In this document: positions 17,844 to 25,393 of the stretch, one piece after another
Position numbering within the stretch: position 1 is the stretch's first letter
How the letters are laid out: every line of letters begins with the position of its first letter
Origin: SLST01 sp964458555
GTDB taxonomy: Bacteria > Spirochaetota > Spirochaetia > DSM-27196 > SLST01
NCBI GenBank assembly: GCA_964458555.1
Contig: CAYWJH010000007.1
Coordinates: forward strand, 6,410-70,409
DNA length: 64,000 bases
Direction: 5' to 3'
The notes under the pieces: model-generated
The model's input: the letters and a program-made list of their open reading frames with translations, nothing else
Database searches by the model: none
What the model was told of the DNA's origin: nothing
Translations under genes and position numbers: made by a program

Positions 17844-17914
17844 GCGGGGCGCGGCGTTGCAAGCGCGGCGCCGTCGGCCGGACTCCTCGCACGCGCCCGA
17901 GAGGCGCCGGCAGC

Positions 17915-18397
17915 CTAACGACCGGACGCGCTCTTGCCGCTGAAGAGGTTCCGCAGCCACCCGCCGCGGCGCTTCCGTGCGGAGGTGCCGCTGCCGCCGG
18001 CGCGTCCGCTACCCACGCGACGGGCGCCCGCCTGCTGCTGACCGCCCGCGTCCGGCAACTGGCGCGGCGCCTGCGACGCGGCCGACGCGAGCGCCTCCAT
18101 CTGCTTTTCGCGCGCCTTCAGCGTCTCGTCCTTCGACTTCATCGACTGCTCCTGGCTCTTCAGGCGCTCCTTCTGCATCGCGAGCTTTTCGCGGCGGGTT
18201 CGGGCGAGGTAGCTCGAGACGTAGAGGACGAAGGAATAAAGCGCCCCGGCGACGAACGAGAAGATCGCAATGACGACGACCTGTACGTTCTCGACTTGCC
18301 AGCCGAAGAGATTGAAGCCGGTCGTCGTCCCCGCGTTCATCACCATGATGACGGCGAGAACGACGAGGCTGATGATACTGAAGATGATCCGGCCCAT
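17915..18397 (-). CDS. LapA-domain membrane protein
   Basis: 160-residue protein with two N-terminal transmembrane helices (about 5-24 and 42-66) separated by the GFNLFGWQVENVQVVVI segment typical of the LapA/DUF1049 family. A basic coiled-coil region follows (about 70-115, rich in Lys, Glu, Gln) and then a Pro/Gly/Arg-rich tail ending GWLRNLFSGKSASGR. LapA-like proteins are envelope proteins; E. coli LapA acts in lipopolysaccharide assembly control. The start overlaps the upstream stop by one base (TGATG), so the two are coupled. Confidence 0.75.
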   Translation of the reverse strand: MGRIIFSIISLVVLAVIMVMNAGTTTGFNLFGWQVENVQVVVIAIFSFVAGALYSFVLYVSSYLARTRREKLAMQKERLKSQEQSMKSKDETLKAREKQMEALASAASQAPRQLPDAGGQQQAGARRVGSGRAGGSGTSARKRRGGWLRNLFSGKSASGR

Positions 18398-18810
18398 CAG
18401 AGGATAACGGTTGCCGGAAACAGGAAGTGGAGCAATCCCACGAGGAGACCTGCGAGGCCGATGGGATTGCGGTACGCGACGAGCATCTGCGTCTGCGAGC
18501 GCGGAAGCTCCGGATCTCGTTCGCCGGGACGATGCTGCTGCGCGAGCAGCAGGACCCCACCCGTCACGATACCGGCGACCGCCGGGAGCAGATCACCGAC
18601 TACCGCCACGCCGTCTCCGGGGGCCCGGAGAAAGAACTTGAGGATGCCGACCGCGAGTGCGAACACCCCCACCGTCGTCGCGACCGAGCGTCGCTCGGCG
18701 AGATCGGAGAGCGCCGCGAGCGCAGCCATGCGTTCGGTCAGGAAACCGGACGCGGCGAGCGCGCCCGCGAGGATAAGAGAGAGCACGCTCAAGAGGTAGA
18801 ACTGGACCAT
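18397..18810 (-). CDS. Small integral membrane protein of unknown function
   Basis: 137 residues with four probable transmembrane helices: 5-25, 43-62, 68-89 and 114-133. A short basic loop (QQHRPGERDPELPRS) separates the last two. I do not recognise the family. A GGAGGT ribosome site precedes the start at 18810. It overlaps the LapA-domain gene by one base, indicating a two-gene envelope operon. Confidence 0.65.
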   Translation of the reverse strand: MVQFYLLSVLSLILAGALAASGFLTERMAALAALSDLAERRSVATTVGVFALAVGILKFFLRAPGDGVAVVGDLLPAVAGIVTGGVLLLAQQHRPGERDPELPRSQTQMLVAYRNPIGLAGLLVGLLHFLFPATVIL

Positions 18811-18899
18811 AGGACCTCCATCCGGGCGGAGCTCTGCGTCTCCGCTCCTTCTCTAATATAGAGAATCACCGCGCGTGTTGACAGGTATCGTTCCGCGCG

Positions 18900-19184
18900 T
18901 CACTCGAGCTCCGTGATGTCCTTCTCGGTGAACAGGTACGTGCGAAGCTCTTCGTCCCAGCCCGGCATCTCGCGACGCAGCCACTCGAGCGTCATGCAGG
19001 CGTGCTCGATCTCCTCGTCGCGGTTGTGCGCGACGACCGCCTTGAGCTGCTCGTCCTTGGTGACATCGACGCGCTGCTGGTACCAGTCGATCGCCTCGAT
19101 CTCTTCGCGCAGGCTGTGAAGCGCGCGCACGAAGTCTTTCGTCCGATCGGACAGCTCGCCGGGTTTTTCGTGATAGTCTGACAT
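18900..19184 (-). CDS. Encapsulated-ferritin (EncFtn) family protein without an encapsulin partner
   Basis: 94-residue two-helix protein closely resembling encapsulated ferritins, which assemble as decamers with di-iron ferroxidase centres at subunit interfaces. Residues EEIEAIDWYQQRVD (27-40) and AHNRDEEIEHACMTLEWLRR (52-71) match my memory of the Rhodospirillum rubrum protein almost position by position. Glu28, Glu58 and His61 correspond to its ferroxidase ligands, and LRTYLFTE follows as in that protein. It ends shortly after at TELE, with no C-terminal encapsulin-targeting peptide. No encapsulin gene lies in the window. The start at 19184 has GGAGGAGG. Confidence 0.9.
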   Translation of the reverse strand: MSDYHEKPGELSDRTKDFVRALHSLREEIEAIDWYQQRVDVTKDEQLKAVVAHNRDEEIEHACMTLEWLRREMPGWDEELRTYLFTEKDITELE

Positions 19185-19257
19185 AGGGCCTCCTCCGCAT
19201 ATGCTCACAGGAAGGCGCGGAAAGCGCAAGTCCCGGGAGCCGGGTCGCGACGCGGGA

Positions 19258-20340
19258 TCACTCTTCCTCGCGGGGCTCGATGAGATCGAACGGCGTCTGG
19301 CCCCCGTTGCGCAGCGCGAAGAGCTTGAGCACCCGCCGCACGCCCGCGACGCGCTCGCGCATCAGGCGACGGTCGTTGTTGACCGTGCGGTAGAGATCGG
19401 CGGCGGTCACCCCGGGCTCGATCTCCACGGTCGCGACGAACTCGCGCACGTACGGCGCCATCGCGTCGAGCCGTGCCAGCACCGGCTCGAGCCGGAACAT
19501 GGCGAGTCGGACGCTGCGCAGCGCTGAGACGAACTCGCGTCGCTCGCGGAGCGAGCCCGCGCGGGGACGCACGCCGCGCCGGGCTTCGTCGAGCCACTCG
19601 TCGATGAGGTCTCGATAGCTCATGAGATCGCCGTAGGCGGTGACGAAATCACCGCGCGCGCGGAGGTAGCGACGGCCGTAGAACGAGAGGATCCGCGGCG
19701 CGTTCTCGATGAAACGCTCGAGCCGCTCGGCGCGCCACTGCTGCCGGAACGCGACGAGCTGCGCGCGATCGTAGCGAACGGTGCGGAAGAGCGATGACTC
19801 CTCGTCCACCTCCACCGCTTCGCCCGGACTCGCGAAGAGCGATCGGCCGTTCGGGTCGGTCACCTCGACGAGCCCCTCCTCGGTCGTGACGAGGAGCTCG
19901 CCGCCGGGAGCCCCGCTCACGTCGAACACGGTTCCGCGGACGCCCATGATCGCGGCCGGCGTGCGAATCTCGAAGCGCGAGCGTCCGGTGAGCCGACGCG
20001 CCGTGACGCTCACCGAGCCGGCGATGAGCTCGATCGCGCCGGTCTGCTCGCCTCGGAGGCTCGAGAGCTCGACGGCAAAGTGCGTGTCGGGCTCGACGCT
20101 CACCGAGGCGTCGACGCCCGTCGCCGGGTCGAAGTCGATCTCGAGCGCGCTGCGCTCGTCGGTACGCACGACGTCGAAGTTCTCGATCCGAAAGCCGAAG
20201 TCGATCTCCTCGTAGACATCGGTGCCATCCCGGACGATCTCGGGGAATCCCTCCACGTAGCTGACGGTACCGATCTCGTCGGCGGCGAGCCCTGCGGCTG
20301 CCACCGCGACGAGCAGCGACCAGATAATGGCGCGTCTCAT
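19258..20340 (-). CDS. Secreted FecR-domain protein
   Basis: 360 residues. Signal peptide at 1-20 (MRRAIIWSLLVAVAAAGLAA). A FecR-type beta domain at about 25-190 has the diagnostic RFEIRTPAAIMGVRGTVFDV and ELLVTTEEGLVEV stretches. The C-terminal half is helical and Arg/Glu-rich without a recognised domain. In TonB systems FecR senses iron carriers, but stand-alone secreted FecR proteins are common in spirochaetes and have no settled function. GGGAGG precedes the start at 20340. No sigma factor or TonB receptor is adjacent. Confidence 0.82.
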   Translation of the reverse strand: MRRAIIWSLLVAVAAAGLAADEIGTVSYVEGFPEIVRDGTDVYEEIDFGFRIENFDVVRTDERSALEIDFDPATGVDASVSVEPDTHFAVELSSLRGEQTGAIELIAGSVSVTARRLTGRSRFEIRTPAAIMGVRGTVFDVSGAPGGELLVTTEEGLVEVTDPNGRSLFASPGEAVEVDEESSLFRTVRYDRAQLVAFRQQWRAERLERFIENAPRILSFYGRRYLRARGDFVTAYGDLMSYRDLIDEWLDEARRGVRPRAGSLRERREFVSALRSVRLAMFRLEPVLARLDAMAPYVREFVATVEIEPGVTAADLYRTVNNDRRLMRERVAGVRRVLKLFALRNGGQTPFDLIEPREEE

Positions 20341-20397
20341 ACGACCTCCCGGCTTGAATATAGCACGGCCGTTCGAGCGCTGCGGGCACCGGTCTGC

Positions 20398-20403
20398 TAT
20401 ACT
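20398..20403 (+). promoter_or_regulatory. -10 box immediately before the PTE-family gene
   Basis: TATACT followed by 7 bases (GGGCGTC) and the ATG at 20411. No ribosome site lies in this interval, so the mRNA is probably leaderless. No convincing -35 box is seen at the right distance. Confidence 0.45.
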
Positions 20404-20410
20404 GGGCGTC

Positions 20411-21328
20411 ATGGCACGTATCATGACAGTGACCGGCCCCATCGACGCCACCGAGATGGGCATGACGCTCCCGCACGAGCACATCGTCGTCGACTTCGGG
20501 GGCGCGGAGACCGCCGGCCCGCATCGGTACAACCGCGACGAGGTCGTCGCGACGATGCGCCCGCACGTGGAAGCGGCGATGCAGGAGGGCATACGGACCT
20601 TCGTCGACTGCAGCCCCATGTACCTCGCGCGCGACGTGCACGTTTTGCAGACTCTCGCGGAGCAGACCGGGATGCGCTTCGTGACGAACACCGGTCAGTA
20701 CAAGGAGCCGTACCTCCCGGCGCGGACCTTCGAGATCACCGCGCAGGAGCTCGCCGCCGAGTGGATCGCCGAGTGGGAGGAAGGGATCGAGGGGACCGAT
20801 GTACGGCCCGGGTTCATCAAGACGGCGGTGTTTCCGAACCCGCTCGAGCCGATCCAACGCAAGGTAACGACCGCCGCCGCGATCACGAGCCGGGCGACCG
20901 GCCTGACGATCGGCACGCACACCGCGAAGGGCGTGCCCGCGCTCGAAGTCATCCGCCTCCTCGAGGAAAACGGCGTCGACCCGCGGAAGTGGATCTTCAT
21001 CCACGCGCACCAGGAGCCGGACATCGAGCTCATCCGCATGGCCGCGGCCGCCGGGGCGTGGATCGAGCTCGACGGACTGAACGGACAGGACGACACGCCC
21101 ATCCTCGTGCAGCTTCTCAAGCTCCTCGACGCAGGCTACGAGAAGCAGATCATGCTCTCGCACGACGCGGGATGGTACCACGTGGGCGAGCCCGGCGGCG
21201 GCGAGCAGAAGCCGTTCACGCCCATGACGCGTACCTTCCTGCCGCTCGCGCGGCGCTACGGCGTGGACGACGAGCTCGCGCGCACGCTGACGGTGGAGAA
21301 TCCGGCGCGGGCGTTCGTCTTCGACTGA
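20411..21328 (+). CDS. Phosphotriesterase-family metal-dependent hydrolase
   Basis: 305-residue TIM-barrel enzyme of the amidohydrolase superfamily. Metal ligands are visible: His22 and His24 in LPHEHIV, the carbamylated Lys in PGFIKTAV, His in TIGTHTAKG, His in IFIHAHQEPD and Asp in MLSHDAGWY. Relatives include phosphotriesterases, lactonases and PHP proteins; the natural substrate is more likely a lactone or sugar ester than an organophosphate. The start at 20411 is the first Met of the fold. Convergent with the NRDE gene. Confidence 0.88.
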   Translation: MARIMTVTGPIDATEMGMTLPHEHIVVDFGGAETAGPHRYNRDEVVATMRPHVEAAMQEGIRTFVDCSPMYLARDVHVLQTLAEQTGMRFVTNTGQYKEPYLPARTFEITAQELAAEWIAEWEEGIEGTDVRPGFIKTAVFPNPLEPIQRKVTTAAAITSRATGLTIGTHTAKGVPALEVIRLLEENGVDPRKWIFIHAHQEPDIELIRMAAAAGAWIELDGLNGQDDTPILVQLLKLLDAGYEKQIMLSHDAGWYHVGEPGGGEQKPFTPMTRTFLPLARRYGVDDELARTLTVENPARAFVFD

Positions 21329-21358
21329 CCGCGGACGCCGCCAGGCGGCCGAGCCAGA

Positions 21359-22111
21359 TCATGCGCCCGGATGGTAGTCCGGCACGACCCTTCGGGCAAG
21401 GGCACGGGTCGTGACCTCACCGTCCTCGCACGGCGGTCCATCGTGGTAGGTCATCGTCACTCGCCCGGAATCGACCTCGACGACGGTCAGGCTTCGCGTC
21501 CCGCCGTCGTCGCGGTGCACGCACACCGAGTACGCCCCACGCGACGGAAGGTGGCTGCGATGGTAGGCCTCGAGACGCTCCGGCGAGGGGTCGTCTCCCA
21601 CGAGACGGCGGTAGGCGTCGCGTCGGGCGGCGATCACCGCCTCCGAGTCGAAGCTCGACGACGCCACCGGCCGGTCGGGGCCCTCGGTCGATTCGAGCGC
21701 GCCGCACCCGTCCCATTGGTGGACCACCGGACGCGCGCGCGCGCACATCGCGAGGAGCGTGAACGGCCGGTAGCGTGCGAGCTCCATGCGGCGAATCGCC
21801 GCGGAGACCTCCGCCGCCGAGCGCGCCGGTATCAGGTCGCGGACGAGATGACCGCGGCTTCGGTAGCCCGTTCGCTCCCCGCCGGGCCCGCACGGCTCGG
21901 CGGGATAGTGGTTGAGCAGGCAGACCGTCAGCCCGTGCTCGTTCGCGGCGATCCACGTCCCCCCGGCGTCGCTGTCGGTAGGCGAGAGGTATTGGACGGT
22001 GGTGTCGCGGTGAACGCCGGGCGGCTCGGCAGAGCCGCGCGTGAAACGCTCGTCGCGGTTCATGAACAGCCGATAGCCGGTCGCCGAGGCTGCCCAGGTG
22101 ACGGTACACAT
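21359..22111 (-). CDS. NRDE (TANGO2-like) family protein
   Basis: 250-residue protein with the family-defining NRDE motif at residues 18-21 (LFMNRDERF) and an N-terminal MCTVTW. Removal of Met would expose Cys2, consistent with an Ntn-hydrolase-like nucleophile. Further family features are GGTWIAANEHGL, CLLNHYP and RSRGHLVRDL. Eukaryotic TANGO2 is linked to lipid and heme metabolism; bacterial function is not established. The start directly abuts the DinB-like stop (TAGATG), so the two genes are cotranscribed and probably coupled. Confidence 0.88.
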   Translation of the reverse strand: MCTVTWAASATGYRLFMNRDERFTRGSAEPPGVHRDTTVQYLSPTDSDAGGTWIAANEHGLTVCLLNHYPAEPCGPGGERTGYRSRGHLVRDLIPARSAAEVSAAIRRMELARYRPFTLLAMCARARPVVHQWDGCGALESTEGPDRPVASSSFDSEAVIAARRDAYRRLVGDDPSPERLEAYHRSHLPSRGAYSVCVHRDDGGTRSLTVVEVDSGRVTMTYHDGPPCEDGEVTTRALARRVVPDYHPGA

Positions 22112-22657
22112 CTACGATTCCTGCGACGCGAGATAGCGCAGCGTGGACGGGGCGACGCCGAACTCGGCGGACACGGGCTGGCCTTGCATCCGCAGCAGGA
22201 GCGCGATGATCGCGTAGTGGTGCACCGTGTGGCTCGCGAGCGTGGAGAGCTCGCGCCCGAGGCTGGAGGCGACCCGCAGGCTGTCGCCCGCCTCGTCCTG
22301 CACCTCGGAGCTCACCTCGAGCTCCTGCAAGCCGCTGCCATCCGTCTCGGCGACGATGTCGCGGAGGCTCGCGATGGTCGCCCGGGCAACTGTGATCGCG
22401 TAGTCCGGATCGGACTCGATGCGCTCGTCGCGCCGGCGCGCGTTGTAGTCGACGAAGCTGCCACGACCCTGAACGAACCGGTCGTAGAAGTCGAGGATAT
22501 GGCGCACGTGCTTGCCCATACCGCTCGAGAAATGGGCGTGCTCGTTGTTCGTGTAGCGGTCGAGATCGATCGACGCGATGAGCTCGACCGCCTGCTCGAT
22601 CAACCCGACGTTCTCTTCGACGAGCAGCGCCACCACCGAACGTTCATTCGTCGCCAT
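22112..22657 (-). CDS. DinB/YfiT-like four-helix protein
   Basis: 181 residues, all helical. The metal-site His positions of the DinB-like superfamily are plausible at GKHVRHILDFYDRF (about residue 49) and LASHTVHHYAIIALLLRMQG (about 139-144). Members are often thiol-dependent transferases; no specific reaction can be assigned. GAGGGTG precedes the start at 22657. Divergent from coaBC and followed directly by the NRDE gene. Confidence 0.75.
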   Translation of the reverse strand: MATNERSVVALLVEENVGLIEQAVELIASIDLDRYTNNEHAHFSSGMGKHVRHILDFYDRFVQGRGSFVDYNARRRDERIESDPDYAITVARATIASLRDIVAETDGSGLQELEVSSEVQDEAGDSLRVASSLGRELSTLASHTVHHYAIIALLLRMQGQPVSAEFGVAPSTLRYLASQES

Positions 22658-22672
22658 ATCACCCTCGCACGA

Positions 22673-22701
22673 AACATACTTCCCTCGTGCCGGGAGGACA
22701 A
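22673..22701 (-). promoter_or_regulatory. Promoter for the DinB-NRDE pair
   Basis: Minus-strand TTGTCC (22701-22696), 17-base spacer, TATGTT (22678-22673). Initiation near 22666 would leave a leader of about 9 bases carrying the GAGGGTG ribosome site. Confidence 0.45.
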
Positions 22702-22709
22702 ACTTGTAT

Positions 22710-22738
22710 TTGCATGCTTCGCCGAGTGGAGGTAGACT
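22710..22738 (+). promoter_or_regulatory. Promoter for coaBC, probably leaderless
   Basis: TTGCAT (22710-22715), 17-base spacer, TAGACT (22733-22738), then only 6 bases to the GTG start at 22745. There is no room for a leader or ribosome site between the predicted initiation point and the start codon. Confidence 0.5.
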
Positions 22739-22744
22739 CTGATC

Positions 22745-24019
22745 GTGATCGAACCCCACCCGTCTCTCGACATCCAGGGCTCCCTCGGCTCCGAGCTCGC
22801 CGGCCGGCGTATCGTGCACGCCGTATGCGGAAGCGTCGCCGCCGCTCGCGCGCCGGAGATCGCCCGGCTGCTCATGCGTCACGGCGCCGATGTCTTCCCG
22901 GTCATGTCCGCCGAGGCGCAGCGGCTGCTCCACCCGAACCTCCTTCATTGGGCGAGCGGACACGAGCCGGTCACCGAGCTCACCGGCGAGACCGAGCACG
23001 TCGCGCTGGCGGGGAACACATCGACCAAGGCCGATGTGCTCCTGATCGCCCCGGCGACGGCGAACACCGTCGGGAAGATCGCCGCGGGCATCGACGACGG
23101 CCCGGTGACTACGTTCGCGACGACGGCGATCGGCGAGCAGATTCCGGTCATCGTGGTGCCGGCGATGCACGAGCCCATGTACCGCCACCCCATCGTCCGG
23201 CGCAACCTCGACACGCTGCGCGAGATCGGACTGGAGGTCATCATGCCGCGCGTGGAAGAGGGCAAGGCGAAGATCGCGGCGAGCGAGGAGATCGTCGCCT
23301 CGGTGATCGCGAGGCTCGCCGGGCACGCGCCGGGGGAGGCGGGCACGCTCGCCGGGCGCAGGGTACTCGTGACGGTGGGCCGCACCGTCGAATACATCGA
23401 TCCCATCCGGGTCGTTACGAACAACAGCTCCGGCAAGATGGGCATGGCCGTCGCGCAAGCGGCGACGGAAGCCGGCGCGGAGGTCACGGCGGTGTACGGG
23501 AAGGGAAGCGCCGAGGTTCCGCCCGGCGCACGCGTTATCCGCGTAGACACAGCCGAGCAGATGCGGAAGGCGGTGTGGGACGAGCTGGGCGACGGACGTG
23601 GCTACGACGTCGTCGTCGCGGCCGCGGCGGTCGGCGACTGGCGCCCGGTCGGCGAAGAGAAGAAGAAGATATCGACCCACGACCGCGACCGCCTCGTCCT
23701 CGAGCTCGAGCCGACGCCCAAGATCATCGACCGGATCAAGCACGACTTTCCGAAGACCTTTCTCGTCGCCTTCCGCGCGCAGCACGACCTCACGCTCGAC
23801 GAGCTGCTCGCCGACGCTCGTGCCCGCGCGAAGAAGGCGGACGCCGACCTCATCGCGGTCAACGACGTCAGCCGGCAGGGCACCGGCTTCGAGGCCGACA
23901 CGAACGAGATGTATCTCATCGGGCGAGACGGCAACGAGGACCACGTTCCCCTCGCGAGCAAGCTCGCCGTGGCCCGCCGGATCGTGGAGGCGATCGCTCG
24001 TCGCATGGGCTCCGGTTGA
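22745..24019 (+). CDS. coaBC: Bifunctional phosphopantothenoylcysteine decarboxylase/phosphopantothenate-cysteine ligase
   Basis: 424-residue coenzyme A biosynthesis enzyme. The N-terminal flavoprotein decarboxylase (about 18-190) has the His85 in GETEHVALAG as probable catalytic base and IAPATANTVGKIAAGIDDGP; the DDGPVTTFAT element resembles archaeal CoaBC. The C-terminal ligase (about 198-420) starts GRRVLVTVGRTVEYIDPIR with TNNSSGKMG, and the nucleotide part carries ADLIAVNDVS. The start is GTG. It precedes hom by 34 bases, but hom has its own promoter. Confidence 0.93.
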   Translation: MIEPHPSLDIQGSLGSELAGRRIVHAVCGSVAAARAPEIARLLMRHGADVFPVMSAEAQRLLHPNLLHWASGHEPVTELTGETEHVALAGNTSTKADVLLIAPATANTVGKIAAGIDDGPVTTFATTAIGEQIPVIVVPAMHEPMYRHPIVRRNLDTLREIGLEVIMPRVEEGKAKIAASEEIVASVIARLAGHAPGEAGTLAGRRVLVTVGRTVEYIDPIRVVTNNSSGKMGMAVAQAATEAGAEVTAVYGKGSAEVPPGARVIRVDTAEQMRKAVWDELGDGRGYDVVVAAAAVGDWRPVGEEKKKISTHDRDRLVLELEPTPKIIDRIKHDFPKTFLVAFRAQHDLTLDELLADARARAKKADADLIAVNDVSRQGTGFEADTNEMYLIGRDGNEDHVPLASKLAVARRIVEAIARRMGSG

Positions 24020-24044
24020 CAGGAGCCGGGGCCGACCGTAGGAT
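24016..24044 (+). promoter_or_regulatory. Promoter for hom
   Basis: TTGACA (24016-24021) is a perfect -35 consensus and overlaps the coaBC stop codon. A 17-base spacer is followed by TAGGAT (24039-24044) and 9 bases to the ATG, leaving a leader of about 2-3 bases. Confidence 0.6.
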
Positions 24045-24053
24045 GCGGCAACC

Positions 24054-25370
24054 ATGAAGGTTGCGATTATTGGGTGCGGCACCGTGGGCGGTGCGACGGC
24101 CCGGCACATACAGGACAGCTCGGATCTCATAGACCGGCGGTACGGCGTGCGGCTCGAGCTCGCCGCGGTTGTCGACAAGAAGCTCGACCACGCGCGGGCG
24201 ATCGGGCTGCCGGAGGAACTGCTCGGCGAGAACCTCGACGAGGTGCTCGCGCGCGGCGACGTGGACGTCGTCGTGGAGCTCGTCGGCGGGATCGACGTAG
24301 CGCGCGGGATCATCGCCCGTGCGCTCGAGGCGGGCAAGCACGTGGTCACCGCGAACAAGGCGCTCCTCGCCCACCACGGCGAAGAACTCTTCGCGATCGC
24401 GCACGAAACCCGGCGCGCGCTCGCCTTCGAGGCGAGCTGCGGCGGCGGCATCCCGCTGATCCGGGCGCTCACCGACGGGCTCGCGGGAAACCGGATCGAC
24501 GCGATCTACGGCATCGTCAACGGAACCTGTAACTACATCCTCACCGAAATGATTCGCCGGTCGATCTCCTACGACGAGGCGCTCGTCGAGGCGCAGCGCG
24601 ACGGGCTCGCCGAGGCCGATCCGACGCTCGACGTGGGCGGGTTCGACAGCGCTCACAAGATCGCGGTCATGGCCTCGCTCGCCTTTGACGCAAAGGTGGA
24701 CTACGACGCGATCCCGGTCGAGGGAATCGATTCGCTCGACCTGCTCGACGTGAGCTGGGCGACGAGACTCGGCTACGTGACCAAGCTCCTCGCGATCGCC
24801 GAGCGAGGCGACGAAGGAATCTCGCTGCGCGTTCGGCCCTGCTTCGTCCACGCCGAGCATCCGCTCGCCTGGGTGGGCGGCCCCTTTAACGCGGTGAGCG
24901 TCTACAGCTATCCCACCGGCCACACGATGTACTACGGTCGCGGGGCCGGCGGGTCGGCCACCTCGGGAGCGATCGTCGCAGATCTGGTGTCGATCGCCAC
25001 CGGCGCGTGGGACGCCTTCTTCGCGCGCACGCGTTTCTGGCCGGACCGGACCGAATCGGCACGGCAGAACGCGCCCGGCACGATCCGCGGCCGCTACTAC
25101 GTGCGCGTCCTCGTGCAGGACCGCCCGGGGGTGCTCGCCGAGATGACCAACCGGTTCGCCGAGCACGGCATCAGCATCGCGAGCGTCCACCAGGACGAGC
25201 TCGGCGACGATACGCACCAGCTCGCGCCGGTGGTCGTCGTGACGCACGGGGCGAGCGAGGACGACGTTCGCGCGGCGGTCGGCGAGATCGACGCGATGCA
25301 GCAGACGAGCGGCGCGTGCGCGGTTATTTCGATCATCGACGAGCCCGACGAGGAGCTCATCGAGCTTTAG
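24054..25370 (+). CDS. hom: Homoserine dehydrogenase
   Basis: 438-residue monofunctional enzyme that reduces aspartate semialdehyde to homoserine, the branch point to threonine and methionine. The NAD(P) motif is GCGTVGGAT at residues 8-16; VVTANKALLA carries the conserved Lys. The catalytic core has GIVNGTCNYILTEM and ADPTLDVGGFDSAHKIAV. A C-terminal ACT domain (about 350-430, starting YVRVLVQDRPGVLAEM) indicates allosteric amino-acid control, typically by threonine. No thrB, thrC or aspartokinase gene adjoins it. Confidence 0.95.
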   Translation: MKVAIIGCGTVGGATARHIQDSSDLIDRRYGVRLELAAVVDKKLDHARAIGLPEELLGENLDEVLARGDVDVVVELVGGIDVARGIIARALEAGKHVVTANKALLAHHGEELFAIAHETRRALAFEASCGGGIPLIRALTDGLAGNRIDAIYGIVNGTCNYILTEMIRRSISYDEALVEAQRDGLAEADPTLDVGGFDSAHKIAVMASLAFDAKVDYDAIPVEGIDSLDLLDVSWATRLGYVTKLLAIAERGDEGISLRVRPCFVHAEHPLAWVGGPFNAVSVYSYPTGHTMYYGRGAGGSATSGAIVADLVSIATGAWDAFFARTRFWPDRTESARQNAPGTIRGRYYVRVLVQDRPGVLAEMTNRFAEHGISIASVHQDELGDDTHQLAPVVVVTHGASEDDVRAAVGEIDAMQQTSGACAVISIIDEPDEELIEL

Positions 25371-25393
25371 CGCACCGAAGAGGAAGGATAGCC

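Noticed and set aside
17850..17914. GCGCGGCG-like inverted stretches after fabF as a terminator
   Set aside because: The arms do not align well in one stem and there is no U-tract.
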